Assembly (NCBI RefSeq): GCF_004346035.1
Contig: NZ_SLZN01000003.1
Span: 177,193-241,192 of the forward strand
DNA length: 64,000 nucleotides
Source: Acidomonas methanolica
GTDB taxonomy: Bacteria; Pseudomonadota; Alphaproteobacteria; Acetobacterales; Acetobacteraceae
Reading direction: 5' to 3'
In this document: positions 36,911 to 46,229 of the stretch, in pieces
Layout: each line of letters starts with the position of its first letter
Position numbering within the stretch: the stretch's first letter is position 1
Notes under the pieces: model-generated
Databases searched by the model: none
The model's input: the letters and a program-made list of their open reading frames with translations, nothing else
What the model was told of the DNA's origin: nothing
Program-made: the position numbers and the translations under genes

Positions 36911-38524
36911 TCAGAACGCCAGGAACGTGCCGACCGACATGGTGTTGTCGCTCTCCTTCGCCCACGGTCCGCCATGGCCGTAGGACTGGGAGTGGGCATA
37001 TTCCGCGAGGACCTGCATCCACGGCGTGAGCTGGTAGAAGAGCGCGCCGATTTCCGAGGAGTTGCGGCGGGCGAGCGGCGGCGCGCCGGCGATGTACATG
37101 TTATCGCCGGTCGCATGATAGAGGTTGGACGCGCCGTAGCTGCCGACGAGGCGGAGCTTGGGGGTGATGTGATAGACACCCTGGAAGTAATAACCCTCGG
37201 AGTCGCGCTTGTGGCCGTTCGCGGCGAGGCCGTCGAACATCAGGCCGGTCGTGCCGAGGCCGCTGCCGTAATAGTAATAGGCGAGGGCTTCGAATTTGCT
37301 GTAGCTCAGCTTGCCGCCGACATCGACAGCCTCAACCGTCGCGCCGCGGTGCGAATTGTTGCCGGCGACAATCCCCGCGCCCTGGATGTTCTGCATGTGC
37401 TGGATCATGAAGCTGGACCAGAGATGGCCCTTGAGGCCGCCTTTGGTCGCGAAATCATACAGCGCTTCGCCCTGGATCATCGGCGAACTGTGTTGCGTCG
37501 ACGTGGCGGAATAGCCGTAGCCGGCATAATTGAATTCGTCCATGGGCTGGAAAATACCGATCTTGCCCTGCAGGCCCTTCCATGTCGGCGTCGCGTAGGA
37601 AATCTGCGGGAGCCAGTCGGCATACACGTAGCCGTAGCCGATACGACCCAAAGAGGTGTTGCCCGGCGCGGCGTTGCTGCCCGTCGAGCCGACGCTGAGC
37701 AGGGTCGCGTCGTTCAAGATGGCTTCGCCGCCGAAGAAGCCGAGATTGCGGCCGACGGTGAAGGTGCCGATGTTGGAGTTGCCGGCGGTCACGTACACCT
37801 GACGAAAATCGATGCCGGATGTGCCGAGGGCGACGGGTTTGCCGCCGGAATTGGCATTGAACGCACCGTTCTGCGAGCTGTTGTCACCCGGATAGACGCC
37901 GAGATTCGCGGACAGGTCGAGACCCGCCTGATGCGTCGTCAGGCTGACCAGGAAGCCGGCGGGCAGCAGACCGTTGCGCACGGCGGACGAGTCGAAGCCG
38001 GAACTGCCCGAGGAGAGGCCGCCTGCGATCGGCACGCCCCCGGCCGGGCTGTTGAAGGTGTAGAAGCCGTTGATGAAGCCCGAGAACTTGATGGCGACCG
38101 GACCGGCCTGGAAGGTGATTCCCTTGCCCGGCACATAGGGCGTCGTATGGACGATCAACGGATTGTTCATCGCATTATTCGTCGAGAGCAGGGCCTGGCG
38201 CGCCGCCTCGGCGCTGGCTTCTGCGCGCGTCGCGGCGTCCTGCGCGCGGGCGACGGCGCTGTCTTCGGAGGTCGCTGCGGCGCGGGTGAGCTTGTGGCGG
38301 CGCCCGCGGCTCGGCGCTTCCTCCGGCGACTCCACAGCGACATGATGGTGGTGCCTGGACAGCAAGGTGGAATATTCCGACTTCGTCAGACTGCCCTTGG
38401 CACGGAGAATGTCGAGCAGATCGCTGTAGTCATCCGCGCGGGCTACGGGGGCAAGAATGCCCGTGGCTGAACTGGCGAGCAAAGTGATGGCAAAGGCCGA
38501 TGTGCGCGAACGAAGGAGTCGCAT
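36911..38524 (-). CDS. Outer-membrane porin-like beta-barrel protein
   Basis: A 537-residue exported protein: signal peptide (cleavage after PVARA), a short segment DDYSDLLDILRAKGSLTKSEY seen at the start of many phosphate/DcaP-type porins, a His- and Ala-rich region that may form a coiled coil (residues 60-110), then a beta-barrel with alternating aromatic strands and a C-terminal Phe (MSVGTFLAF). ATG 38524 has GGGGTGA six bases upstream. Substrate is unknown. Coiled-coil plus barrel suggests a trimeric porin, which is inference. Confidence 0.85.
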   Translation of the reverse strand: MRLLRSRTSAFAITLLASSATGILAPVARADDYSDLLDILRAKGSLTKSEYSTLLSRHHHHVAVESPEEAPSRGRRHKLTRAAATSEDSAVARAQDAATRAEASAEAARQALLSTNNAMNNPLIVHTTPYVPGKGITFQAGPVAIKFSGFINGFYTFNSPAGGVPIAGGLSSGSSGFDSSAVRNGLLPAGFLVSLTTHQAGLDLSANLGVYPGDNSSQNGAFNANSGGKPVALGTSGIDFRQVYVTAGNSNIGTFTVGRNLGFFGGEAILNDATLLSVGSTGSNAAPGNTSLGRIGYGYVYADWLPQISYATPTWKGLQGKIGIFQPMDEFNYAGYGYSATSTQHSSPMIQGEALYDFATKGGLKGHLWSSFMIQHMQNIQGAGIVAGNNSHRGATVEAVDVGGKLSYSKFEALAYYYYGSGLGTTGLMFDGLAANGHKRDSEGYYFQGVYHITPKLRLVGSYGASNLYHATGDNMYIAGAPPLARRNSSEIGALFYQLTPWMQVLAEYAHSQSYGHGGPWAKESDNTMSVGTFLAF

Positions 38525-38721
38525 TGAATTCACCCCAAGCTGATGGCACGTCCGCACGCCTTAAATGAAACGGCTGCGAACGAGATTACTTACGGGTGAC
38601 TTTTTAGCAAACCTGGAACTTTATCCTACTCTATAGTTGCGTGAAGCCTGCGGCGTTTAATGCACATTCGCGTGAGTGAAATAAAAAATGGATATATAAG
38701 TATATGATTTTTGAGCAATAT

Positions 38722-39114
38722 CTACCCATGATATGAGGCGATCTCGATCAGATTCTCATCCGGGTCGTGAATATAGATCGAGGTGACGGGTCCCAGGGCG
38801 CCCAGCCGCGCCACGGGCCCCTCCACAATATGTACGCCGCACGCTTCCAGATGGCGGATGACGTTTTCACTGTTGAGCGCCGTGGTGAAGCAGAGATCGC
38901 CCCCGCCTGGCGTGGCGTTGGAGGCCGTTTCCCATCCGGCGGCATCCATGGGACGAAGATTGATTTTCTGCCCGCCGAACCGCAGGGCCACACGGTTGTT
39001 GCGCCCGTATTCCTCGATATCCATCCCCAGGACGCGTTGGTACCATGACGCCGCGATCGAGTGGTCCCGCACCGTCAGGACGATATGATCCAGCCGATCG
39101 ACGGTGAAGCGCAT
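38722..39114 (-). CDS. VOC (glyoxalase/bleomycin resistance) family protein
   Basis: A 130-residue single-module VOC protein. The start FTVDRLDHIVLTVRDHSIAASWYQRVLGMD and the end SIYIHDPDENLIEIASY hold the usual metal-ligand His and Glu positions. It resembles the virulence/YwbC-like dioxygenase-fold group often annotated as lactoylglutathione lyase-like. Substrate unknown. It stands alone downstream of sspB, 44 bp away on the same strand. Confidence 0.85.
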   Translation of the reverse strand: MRFTVDRLDHIVLTVRDHSIAASWYQRVLGMDIEEYGRNNRVALRFGGQKINLRPMDAAGWETASNATPGGGDLCFTTALNSENVIRHLEACGVHIVEGPVARLGALGPVTSIYIHDPDENLIEIASYHG

Positions 39115-39158
39115 GGATGCGGGCCTCCTATGGCGCGAGTGGGAGAATGGAACGGTGT

Positions 39159-39707
39159 TCAGCCGCGCTCGCCGGGCGGCGTCCGGCGGCGGAACGCGTC
39201 GAGACTGACCACCTGCGCCTCGCCCGAGGCGGAGTCCGTCTCCTCGGGCGCGCCGATGGCGGCCGTCGGGGGTTCCGGCGCCGGTTCCTCGATCTCTTCC
39301 GCCGCCGTCTCTGCGACATGGAAACGCAGGGCGAGGCGCACCTGCGGGTCGGCGAAGGCGGTGATGGCGGCGACGGGGATCACGAGCGTGCTGCCGACCC
39401 CGCCGAAGGAGAGGCCCACGGAGACGATCTGACGCTCCCGATCGACCGTCAGATCCCAGAACTGGTGCTGGAGAACGATGGTCATGTCGTGCGGATACTG
39501 CGCGCGCAGCCGGGCGGAAATCTCGACGCCGGGATAGGTGGTCAGGAAGGTCAGATAGAAATGATGGTCGCCGGGCAGCCCCTCGGCGGCGACATGCTCA
39601 ATGGCGCGGAGCATGACCTCGCGATAGGCGTCTTCCACCCAGTCGTCATAAGGCAGCAGGCTTTCGGGCAGTTCGCCGTCGAACCCCCCGTCATCGTTCT
39701 CGCTCAT
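39159..39707 (-). CDS. sspB: SspB-like ClpXP adaptor (alphaproteobacterial type)
   Basis: A 182-residue protein of the SspB family. The core YREVMLRAIEHVAAEGLPGDHHFYLTF split with TTYPGVEISARLR and MTIVLQHQFWDL matches SspB-alpha, which tethers ssrA-tagged proteins to ClpXP. The acidic, proline-rich C-terminal region ends with a short conserved-looking VVSLDAFRRR segment that could be the ClpX-binding tail. It lies next to the tmRNA gene that makes the tag it would recognise, a sensible pairing. Confidence 0.9.
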   Translation of the reverse strand: MSENDDGGFDGELPESLLPYDDWVEDAYREVMLRAIEHVAAEGLPGDHHFYLTFLTTYPGVEISARLRAQYPHDMTIVLQHQFWDLTVDRERQIVSVGLSFGGVGSTLVIPVAAITAFADPQVRLALRFHVAETAAEEIEEPAPEPPTAAIGAPEETDSASGEAQVVSLDAFRRRTPPGERG

Positions 39708-39789
39708 ACGTTGCGGTCCGCTTCGTCCGTCGAAATCAACACGAGTTCAGAGGGATGCGCCAGAATAAGTGTCAAGGCAAGTGCCCAGC

Positions 39790-40085
39790 GTCGGCGCATA
39801 CGGGATGTGGAGACGAGGTGGGAGGGCTTCTGTTGCCCGGTGCCCTCCCGAACCGCGCTTATCGCTTATGCAGCGACAGCGAGCACCTTCGAATTGTCGT
39901 TGGCACTTGTAGGTCAGCCCGATAACGGCGGTACAATGCCGGGCAAAAGACTGGTCTTTACTGCGCGTGTCGAGCCTGTTTCGTCCCCATCGGTTCCCGG
40001 TCCTGACGGAAGCCGGGAGAGAGAATGGTGGAGACGCCGGGCACTGCCCCCGGGTCCACAACGTTTATTCCACGAGCCGTTTATC
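39790..40085 (-). ncRNA. ssrA: tmRNA, circularly permuted two-piece form
   Basis: On the minus strand the tag frame at 39904-39866 reads ANDNSKVLAVAA and stops with TAA, a typical alphaproteobacterial degradation tag. The 5' strand of the acceptor stem (GGGGACG, 39988-39982) pairs over 7 bp with CGTCTCC (40036-40030), which is followed by A and an encoded CCA (40028-40026). The third pair is G-U, the alanine identity element. The CCA-bearing piece lies upstream of the tag piece with about 37 bases between, which is the permuted order. A GGGAGGGC/GCCCTCCC hairpin lies near the 3' end. The outer ends are approximate. Confidence 0.92.
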
Positions 40086-40192
40086 GCCATAGCCAAGTGC
40101 GTGAACACTCCGGCGATGGCAGATATAGAATGGCGGGTCGATACGCGCAAGAGGGGCTCGCGGGCGCTGGCGGCGCGTGCTAGGGAACGGCC

Positions 40193-41110
40193 ATGGCCCT
40201 GACCGACGACCAACGCGCCGAAATCGAGGCGCCGCGCCTTTCTCCCTCCACGACCCTCCGCCCGACCGTGGCGGCGCTGGAGGCGCGACTTTTCACGCCG
40301 ATCGACCTGCTCGATCACGGTTTTCTCCGCGTCGTCGATTATATGGGCGATGACGGGGCGATCGTGCAGGCCGCGCGCGTCTCCTATGGGCGCGGAACGC
40401 GCAAGGTGTCGGAAGACGCCGGTCTGATCCGCTATCTCATGCGGCATCGTCACTCGACGCCGTTCGAGATGTGCGAGATGAAGTTTCACGTGAAGCTTCC
40501 CGTTTTCGTCGCGCGGCAGTGGATTCGGCATCGCATGGCGAATGTGAACGAATATTCCGCGCGCTATTCGATTCTCGATCGTGAATTCTACATCCCGTCG
40601 CCCGAGCATGTGGCGGTGCAGAGCGTGAGCAACCGTCAGGGGCGCGCCGAGGCGCTTCCCGCCGGGAAGGCGGCGGAGGTGCTGGAACTGCTGCGGCGGG
40701 ACGCGGCGCGCTGCTATGACGATTACGAGACGCTGCTCGATCCCGAGCGTTACGGGCTGGCGCGTGAGCTGGCGCGGATGAACCTGACGCTGAACACCTA
40801 TACGCAGTGGTACTGGAAGATCGACCTCCATAACCTGCTGCATTTCATCTCCCTGCGTGCCGATCCTCATGCGCAATATGAGATCCGGGTCTATGCCGAG
40901 GCGATGCTGGACGTGCTGCGCGACTGGGTGCCCGTCACGGCGGCGGCTTTCGAGGAGTATCGCCTTGGGGCCTTCACCTTCTCCGCCGGGATGCTGCGCG
41001 TGATCCGGCGGCAGCTCGCCGGGGAAATGGTGACGGCAGAGGACTCGGGCCTCAGCCGCCGAGAATGGGACGAGATGCAGGCCGTGCTGGCGGGAGGCCC
41101 GAACGGGTGA
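40193..41110 (+). CDS. thyX: FAD-dependent thymidylate synthase
   Basis: A 305-residue ThyX that makes dTMP with methylenetetrahydrofolate and FADH2. The signature RHR-x7-S is near residue 84 ([16 protein letters not shown]), with [22 protein letters not shown] downstream. ThyX, unlike ThyA, releases tetrahydrofolate and not dihydrofolate. It leads a run of folate genes on the same strand. Its stop overlaps the next small gene as GTGA. Confidence 0.95.
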   Translation: MALTDDQRAEIEAPRLSPSTTLRPTVAALEARLFTPIDLLDHGFLRVVDYMGDDGAIVQAARVSYGRGTRKVSEDAGLIRYLMRHRHSTPFEMCEMKFHVKLPVFVARQWIRHRMANVNEYSARYSILDREFYIPSPEHVAVQSVSNRQGRAEALPAGKAAEVLELLRRDAARCYDDYETLLDPERYGLARELARMNLTLNTYTQWYWKIDLHNLLHFISLRADPHAQYEIRVYAEAMLDVLRDWVPVTAAAFEEYRLGAFTFSAGMLRVIRRQLAGEMVTAEDSGLSRREWDEMQAVLAGGPNG

Positions 41111-41262
41111 GCGTGGGAGAGGAGCGTGGTGCGCCGCGGCCGCGGCTGCGGGAGGATCAGCTTCCGCGTTTCACGCCCTTCCTCTGGGTGGCGGCCGGGC
41201 TGGTCGCGCTTTCCGTCGGGATCGCGCTGTTCTGGCCGCTGCATGTGAAGGTGCGGATGTGA
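41107..41262 (+). CDS. Tiny single-span membrane protein in the folate operon
   Basis: A 51-residue protein starting at GTG 41107, which overlaps the thyX stop (GTGA). A charged N-terminus ([12 protein letters not shown]) is followed by one transmembrane segment ([20 protein letters not shown]) and a short tail. I recognise no family. The overlap and codon use support it as a real gene. Its role is unknown. Confidence 0.6.
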   Translation: MSVGEERGAPRPRLREDQLPRFTPFLWVAAGLVALSVGIALFWPLHVKVRM

Positions 41263-41460
41263 CAAGGGGCAGGGCGCAAACCGGCGCGCGGGCGCCGTGT
41301 TTCGCTGGACCGGGCACGCCGTACCGTCTATGAAGCACGCCCTGTGGCGAGGCTTTTTCTGGCGCGGGCAAATCTTCATCCTGCCGCACGAGGACGGTTT
41401 CCGGCATCGGCCATGCGAGTTTCTGCTTCAAAGACGACGACGGACCCCACCTCTTCCAGC

Positions 41461-42336
41461 ATGAGCGCGATGTGGGAGGAGCGGCGCGATCTGCTGTGGC
41501 AGCGGATCTGGCAGGCGCATCGCACGCGCGCGCCGCTGGTGATGGGCATTCTCAACGTCACGCCGGATTCCTTCTCCGACGGGGGCCGGTTCATGGGAGA
41601 GGCGGCTGCGCATCAGGCCGCGCGGCTTGCCGCGGAAGGAGCCGCCATCATCGACGTCGGAGGCGAGTCCACCCGGCCCGGATCGCAGCGGCTGGACGAG
41701 GCGGAGGAGCGCCGCCGGATCGAACCCGTTCTGGAAACGATCGCCGGGGGCGGCGCGCCGGGTTTGGAAATCCCTCTCTCCGACGTGCCTGTCTCGATCG
41801 ACACCTACAAGGCGGGAACGGCGCGCGCGGCGGTGGCGCGCGGCGCGGTGATGGTCAATGACATAGGGGGTCTGCTCGGCGATCCCGGCATGGCGGAGGT
41901 CATCGCGGAAAGCGGCGCTCTGGCCGTGCTCATGCATAATCGTCATGAGGCTGACGAGCAGATCGATATCTTCGACGATCTGCGGCGAGTGTTTGACGCG
42001 GCGCTGGCGCGGGGCCGGGAGGCGGGAATCGTGAGGGAGCGCATGGTGCTGGACCCCGGAATCGGGTTCGGCAAGACGCATGGGCAGAATCTCGACTGCA
42101 TCGCCCATCTCGACCGGTTGCGGGCGGCCTATGAACTGCCCGTGCTGCTGGGGCTTTCGCGGAAATCCTTTCTCGGGCGGGAGCTGGGACGGGAGGTGAA
42201 TGAGCGTCTGGGCGGCACGCTGGGGGCAAATCTGTTCGGCGCGGCGCGGGGCGCGGCGATCCTGCGCGTGCATGATGTGGCGGCGCATGTGGATGCGTTG
42301 CGGATTCAGCAGGCGCTGGCGGCGCGATGCGGATGA
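41461..42336 (+). CDS. folP: Dihydropteroate synthase
   Basis: An enzyme of about 291 residues that joins p-aminobenzoate to dihydropterin pyrophosphate. Motifs include MGILNVTPDSFSDGG, DVGGESTRPGS, SIDTYK, NDIGGL, LDPGIGFGK and GLSRKSFLG. The start is uncertain: the frame is open from 41344, but the region before 41461 reads as low-complexity Ser/Thr-rich sequence without family similarity. No start has a strong ribosome binding site. It overlaps the next gene by four bases (ATGA). Confidence 0.93.
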   Translation: MSAMWEERRDLLWQRIWQAHRTRAPLVMGILNVTPDSFSDGGRFMGEAAAHQAARLAAEGAAIIDVGGESTRPGSQRLDEAEERRRIEPVLETIAGGGAPGLEIPLSDVPVSIDTYKAGTARAAVARGAVMVNDIGGLLGDPGMAEVIAESGALAVLMHNRHEADEQIDIFDDLRRVFDAALARGREAGIVRERMVLDPGIGFGKTHGQNLDCIAHLDRLRAAYELPVLLGLSRKSFLGRELGREVNERLGGTLGANLFGAARGAAILRVHDVAAHVDALRIQQALAARCG

Positions 42337-43208
42337 CTTCCATCGACGTCACCGGACTGACCGTCTTCGCGCGGCACGGCGTGCATCCGGAAGAATCGCG
42401 GCTGGGCCAGCGTTTCGTGCTCGACCTGCATGTCGAGGCGGATCTCGCGGCGGCGATCGCGGCTGACGATTACGCGCAGGCGGTCTGTTACGGCGCGCTC
42501 TGTGAGATGGTGGTGGAGATCGTTTCGACGGAGCGGTTCCGCCTGATCGAGACGCTGGCGGCACATGTGGCGGAGGCGGCGCTGGAGCGGTTCGCTCCCG
42601 CCCGCCATGTGCGGGTGACGGTCCACAAGCCCGCCGCGCCCATCGCGCTGCCGACGGGGAACGTGTCCGTCACCGTTACGCGGGACCGGATGTTGCCCGT
42701 GGCCTTCGCGCTGGGAAGCAATCAGGGCGAGAGCGAGGCGGTGCTGGCGCTGGCGGTCAACCGGCTGTCCACGATCGTGGGAGTGCGGATCGACGCCGTC
42801 TCCGGCCTGTACCGCACGGCGCCCCAGGGGGTGGAGGACCAGCCGGATTTCCTCAATCTCTGCGTCGTCGGCCGGACGTCCCTGGCGCCGCTCGCCCTGT
42901 TGCGCGCCGCCAAGGATATCGAGCTGGAACTGGGGCGCGTGGCGGGACGGCGCTGGGGGCCGCGGGTGGTCGATGTCGATCTGCTGTGCCTTGGCGAGAG
43001 GCGCTGGCATGACCATGTCCTGACCCTGCCGCATCCGCGTCTGACCGAACGGGCCTTCGTGTTGGCGCCGCTGGCGGAGATTGCGCCGGAGTTGCGCATT
43101 GCGGGGCGGACGGTGCGCGATCTATTGAATGACCTCTCCCGCAGCCCGGGAGACGTGATCGCCCTGACCGCGCGAGAGGCCGGGGCGGTGCGAGAGGAGA
43201 GAGAATGA
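42333..43208 (+). CDS. Fused dihydroneopterin aldolase-HPPK (FolB-FolK)
   Basis: A 291-residue fusion of two successive folate enzymes. Residues 1-115 are dihydroneopterin aldolase ([33 protein letters not shown]). Residues 125-270 are 6-hydroxymethyl-dihydropterin pyrophosphokinase ([63 protein letters not shown]). ATG 42333 gives a 4-nt overlap with folP, like the overlap with folE at its other end. Such FolB-FolK fusions exist in some bacteria. Both active sites look intact. Confidence 0.92.
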   Translation: MTSIDVTGLTVFARHGVHPEESRLGQRFVLDLHVEADLAAAIAADDYAQAVCYGALCEMVVEIVSTERFRLIETLAAHVAEAALERFAPARHVRVTVHKPAAPIALPTGNVSVTVTRDRMLPVAFALGSNQGESEAVLALAVNRLSTIVGVRIDAVSGLYRTAPQGVEDQPDFLNLCVVGRTSLAPLALLRAAKDIELELGRVAGRRWGPRVVDVDLLCLGERRWHDHVLTLPHPRLTERAFVLAPLAEIAPELRIAGRTVRDLLNDLSRSPGDVIALTAREAGAVREERE

Positions 43209-43861
43209 GCAAGCTGACCGCTGATCTGGTGCCGCTGGAGACGATCCGGGGAAAGGCGATCGAAGAGTCGTGCCCGATCGGCCCGCACTCCTGCCCGGAG
43301 GACGCCGCCGGACGGATCGCCCGCGCGGTGCGGGACATCCTGGTCGCGCTGGGCGAGAACCCGGATCGGGAGGGGCTGCTCGAAACGCCGGATCGCGTGG
43401 CGCGCATGTATCTCGACGTGCTGGGCGGCCTGCACGAGGACCCGCGCATCCATCTGCGCAAGCAGTTCTCGGCGGACCGGCACGAGGGCGCCGTGATCGT
43501 CCGCGACATCCGCTTCCATTCGATGTGCGAGCATCATCTCCTGCCGTTCTTCGGCCGGGCGCATGTCGCCTATCTGCCGGATGGCGGCCGTCTGACGGGG
43601 CTGAGCAAGCTGGCGCGCACGGTCGGCGTGCTGGCGCGGCGGCCGCAGCTTCAGGAACGTCTGACGGACCAGATCGCCGATGCGATCGCCGAGGTGCTGG
43701 ACCCCAAGGCGGTGATGGTGCTGGTCGAGGCGGAGCATATGTGCATGGCGATGCGCGGGGTGCGCAGCCCCGGCAGCACCACCGTCACCACGGTGACGCG
43801 CGGGCTCTGGCAGCGTGATTCCGCCGCGCGGGCGGAGATTCTCGCGCTGCTCAGGGGGTGA
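43205..43861 (+). CDS. folE: GTP cyclohydrolase I
   Basis: A 218-residue enzyme for the first step of folate synthesis (GTP to dihydroneopterin triphosphate). Zinc and catalytic residues are seen in [22 protein letters not shown] and [17 protein letters not shown]. The segment [19 protein letters not shown] is also typical. Its ATG overlaps the previous stop (ATGA), and a hairpin follows, so it ends the thyX-folP-folBK-folE unit. Confidence 0.96.
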   Translation: MSKLTADLVPLETIRGKAIEESCPIGPHSCPEDAAGRIARAVRDILVALGENPDREGLLETPDRVARMYLDVLGGLHEDPRIHLRKQFSADRHEGAVIVRDIRFHSMCEHHLLPFFGRAHVAYLPDGGRLTGLSKLARTVGVLARRPQLQERLTDQIADAIAEVLDPKAVMVLVEAEHMCMAMRGVRSPGSTTVTTVTRGLWQRDSAARAEILALLRG

Positions 43862-43884
43862 CGCCCCGGCGCTGACTCGGGGCG
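43862..43884. terminator. Hairpin after folE
   Basis: A perfect 7-bp stem (CGCCCCG / CGGGGCG) with a 9-base loop starts at the base after the folE stop. It separates folE from the convergent methyltransferase gene. Confidence 0.5.
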
Positions 43885-43891
43885 GTCGGGG

Positions 43892-44704
43892 TCAGTTCTT
43901 CCGGAATTTCAGCACGAAATTATCCGCCTCGCCGATCGCCTGGTATTTCGCCCGGTCCTTGTCGCCGAGGGCATAGGTGGGCGGGAGCGTCCAGACGCCC
44001 TTGGGCCAGTAGGTGGTGTCGCGCGGGTTGGCGTCGATCTCGGAGGAACCGACGAAAGTGAAGCCAGCCTTCTCCACCATCCCGATCGCGAGATCCTGCC
44101 GGACGTAACCGTCGCGGAAGATGGGGTCCTGCGGCGTGGCGGGGTGCGAGCGGTGGTCCTCGATGCCGAGAATGCCGCCGGGCTTGAGGGCGCGGCGGAT
44201 GGCCGCCAGCATTTCCGGCGCGTCGCCCTGCGTCAGCCAGTTATGGAAGTTGCGGAAGGTCAGCACGACGTCGACGCTCCCCGGCGGGGCGATCTCGTCA
44301 TGGCCCTGTGCGAGAACGGTGCGGCGGATGCGCCCGTACCGTGCCGGGTCGGCGTCGAACCGGGCCTGTTCGGCCGCGGGGAAGCCGACATATTCCCGTT
44401 CGACCGGCGTGCCGTCCGGCGTGCCCATGGCGACGTAATATGTGCCGTGGTCATGAAGATAGGGAGCGAGGATTTCCGTCCAGTAGCCGCTGCCGGGCCA
44501 GATCTCGACGACGGTCGAATCGGGCTTCACGCCGAAGAAGCTCAACTCCTCGAAGGGATGGCGCGCGGCGTCGCGGGCGGCGAGTGTCGGCGTGCGCGTG
44601 GGTGACGTGACGGCCGCGTGCAAGGCATCGAGCGTGTCCTGCGCATGAGCGGCGAGAGGGAGAAGTGCCGCGAACAGCGCGGCGAGGGCGCGAAGAGGGG
44701 TCAT
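43892..44704 (-). CDS. Exported class I methyltransferase-like protein (COG4798 type)
   Basis: A 270-residue protein with a clear signal peptide (LAALFAALLPLAAHAQ). The mature part has a methyltransferase fold: motif I is VVEIWPGSGYWTEILAPYL, followed by VDVVLTFRNFHNWL and LKPGGILGIEDH. This matches the family often called predicted methyltransferase COG4798, whose members frequently carry signal peptides. A periplasmic SAM enzyme is odd, since SAM is cytoplasmic, so the true activity is uncertain. Its ATG overlaps the stop of the MFS transporter gene as ATGA. Confidence 0.82.
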   Translation of the reverse strand: MTPLRALAALFAALLPLAAHAQDTLDALHAAVTSPTRTPTLAARDAARHPFEELSFFGVKPDSTVVEIWPGSGYWTEILAPYLHDHGTYYVAMGTPDGTPVEREYVGFPAAEQARFDADPARYGRIRRTVLAQGHDEIAPPGSVDVVLTFRNFHNWLTQGDAPEMLAAIRRALKPGGILGIEDHRSHPATPQDPIFRDGYVRQDLAIGMVEKAGFTFVGSSEIDANPRDTTYWPKGVWTLPPTYALGDKDRAKYQAIGEADNFVLKFRKN

Positions 44705-45960
44705 GTGGCCTCCGAGGGATGCGGGTCGTTTTCCATATGTTCGCCGGGAAGATGGCGTGGCTCGGCGACGGTCAGGCCGCCGACCACGAGGCTGGAGCTG
44801 AGGACGAAGGCTTCGGCGGAGCGGGCCAGCCCCGCGCCGGCGCCGCCGAACAGGGGCACGAGCTGGCCCGCGAGGCCCTGTCCGAGCGAGCCGATGGCGT
44901 AGCTCAGCCCCATGCCGAAGCTGCGGATATCCGACGGGAAGCGCTTGGCGAGATAATGCGGCACGAGGGCGAAGATGCCCGACGCCGCCATCCCCATCGC
45001 CACGGCGGAGGCGAACAGCACCGGACGCGACTCCGCGCTGAGGAAGGGGACGATCAGCAGCATCACGATGAGGATAGTGGCCAGCATGACCTTCACGTCG
45101 CCGAAGCGGGAGGCGAGCCAGCCGCAGATCAGCTTGCCGATGAGCGAGCCGATGCAGAACAGGCTGATGGGCAGGAAGACCTGGCCCGGCGTGAAGTGAT
45201 GCAGGTCGCGCAGGATGGTCGGATAGAAGCTGTAGACGGCGGCCTTCTGGAATTCGAGGAAGGACATCAGGGCCACGGCCTGGATGGCCGCGGCGTTCAG
45301 GAGCGGACGCAGGCTGAACGGGGCGCGCGCGACCCGCGCGGGTCGCGCGCCGCGCATCTTGAGCCAGACCGGGCTTTCCGGAACGTTGCGCCGGATGAAC
45401 AGGGTGAGCAGGGCGGGCGCGAGCCCGATGAAGAACAGCACGCGCCAGGAGTAATGCGGCAGGATCAGCGCCTGCGCCCCGGCGGCGACGAGGAAGCCCA
45501 TTTCATATCCGGCCATCATGAGGGCGGAGGCGAGCGGGCGCGAGATGGCGGGCACGCTTTCCATCAGCAGGGTGGCGGAGGCTGTCCATTCTCCGCCGAA
45601 GCCGATGCCGAAGCAGAACTGCACGAGCATCATGACCGTGACGTTCCAGGCCAGCCCCGCGCAGGCGGAGAAGACGGCGAACCAGAGCACCCCGAGCATG
45701 AAGGCGGGTTTGCGGCCATAGCGGTCGGCCAGCCATCCCCAGCCGGTATTGCCGATGGCGCGGCCGAAGCTCTGCACGAGAAGAACGGTGCCCATCAGCG
45801 TGAGAGAGCAGGAGAGGCTGCGGGCGATGTCGGGCAGCGTCAGCAGGAGAGACGTCTGATCGAACGCATCCAGGAACCAGCCGAGAAACGCGGCGAGCGT
45901 GACCCGCCAGTACGGGCGCAGGGACTGGAGCGGCGTGGAGGCTGTCCGAGGTGATGTCAT
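44701..45960 (-). CDS. Major facilitator superfamily transporter
   Basis: A 419-residue 12-span transporter. The loop 2-3 motif is ADRYGRKPAFMLG, and GFGGEWTASATLLMESVP is typical of the sugar/carboxylate-proton symporter branch (ShiA/JenI-like). The start is taken at ATG 45960 because upstream codons encode an Arg-rich leader without a membrane segment. It is translationally coupled to the exported methyltransferase gene downstream. Substrate unknown. Confidence 0.87.
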   Translation of the reverse strand: MTSPRTASTPLQSLRPYWRVTLAAFLGWFLDAFDQTSLLLTLPDIARSLSCSLTLMGTVLLVQSFGRAIGNTGWGWLADRYGRKPAFMLGVLWFAVFSACAGLAWNVTVMMLVQFCFGIGFGGEWTASATLLMESVPAISRPLASALMMAGYEMGFLVAAGAQALILPHYSWRVLFFIGLAPALLTLFIRRNVPESPVWLKMRGARPARVARAPFSLRPLLNAAAIQAVALMSFLEFQKAAVYSFYPTILRDLHHFTPGQVFLPISLFCIGSLIGKLICGWLASRFGDVKVMLATILIVMLLIVPFLSAESRPVLFASAVAMGMAASGIFALVPHYLAKRFPSDIRSFGMGLSYAIGSLGQGLAGQLVPLFGGAGAGLARSAEAFVLSSSLVVGGLTVAEPRHLPGEHMENDPHPSEAT

Positions 45961-46229
45961 TGACTTGAGGGAGTCCGGGTTCCCGTCCCCGGCGCACGAC
46001 GCCCGCCGGGAAGCGGCGGAACATCCTGTGCGGGGCCTGTTGCGGTGAATGAGAGCTGTGTCGCCCGACGTCCTGCGTGCGGGGGGTCGGATCGCTCCAG
46101 CTTGCCGCATGGTTCAGCTGGCGTCGAGGTGTTTGTCGTGCCGGTATCCCCGGTCGCCATAAAACGAACGGCGTTAGGGAGTCGTTAGAGGTTTGGAAGG
46201 CAGACTGCCCGCATTCATCATATGAGGGC

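Noticed and set aside
41330..41464. A 44-codon ORF that overlaps the folP start as ATGA
   Set aside because: It has no ribosome binding site, and its Arg-rich sequence has no recognisable family. The overlap could be chance.
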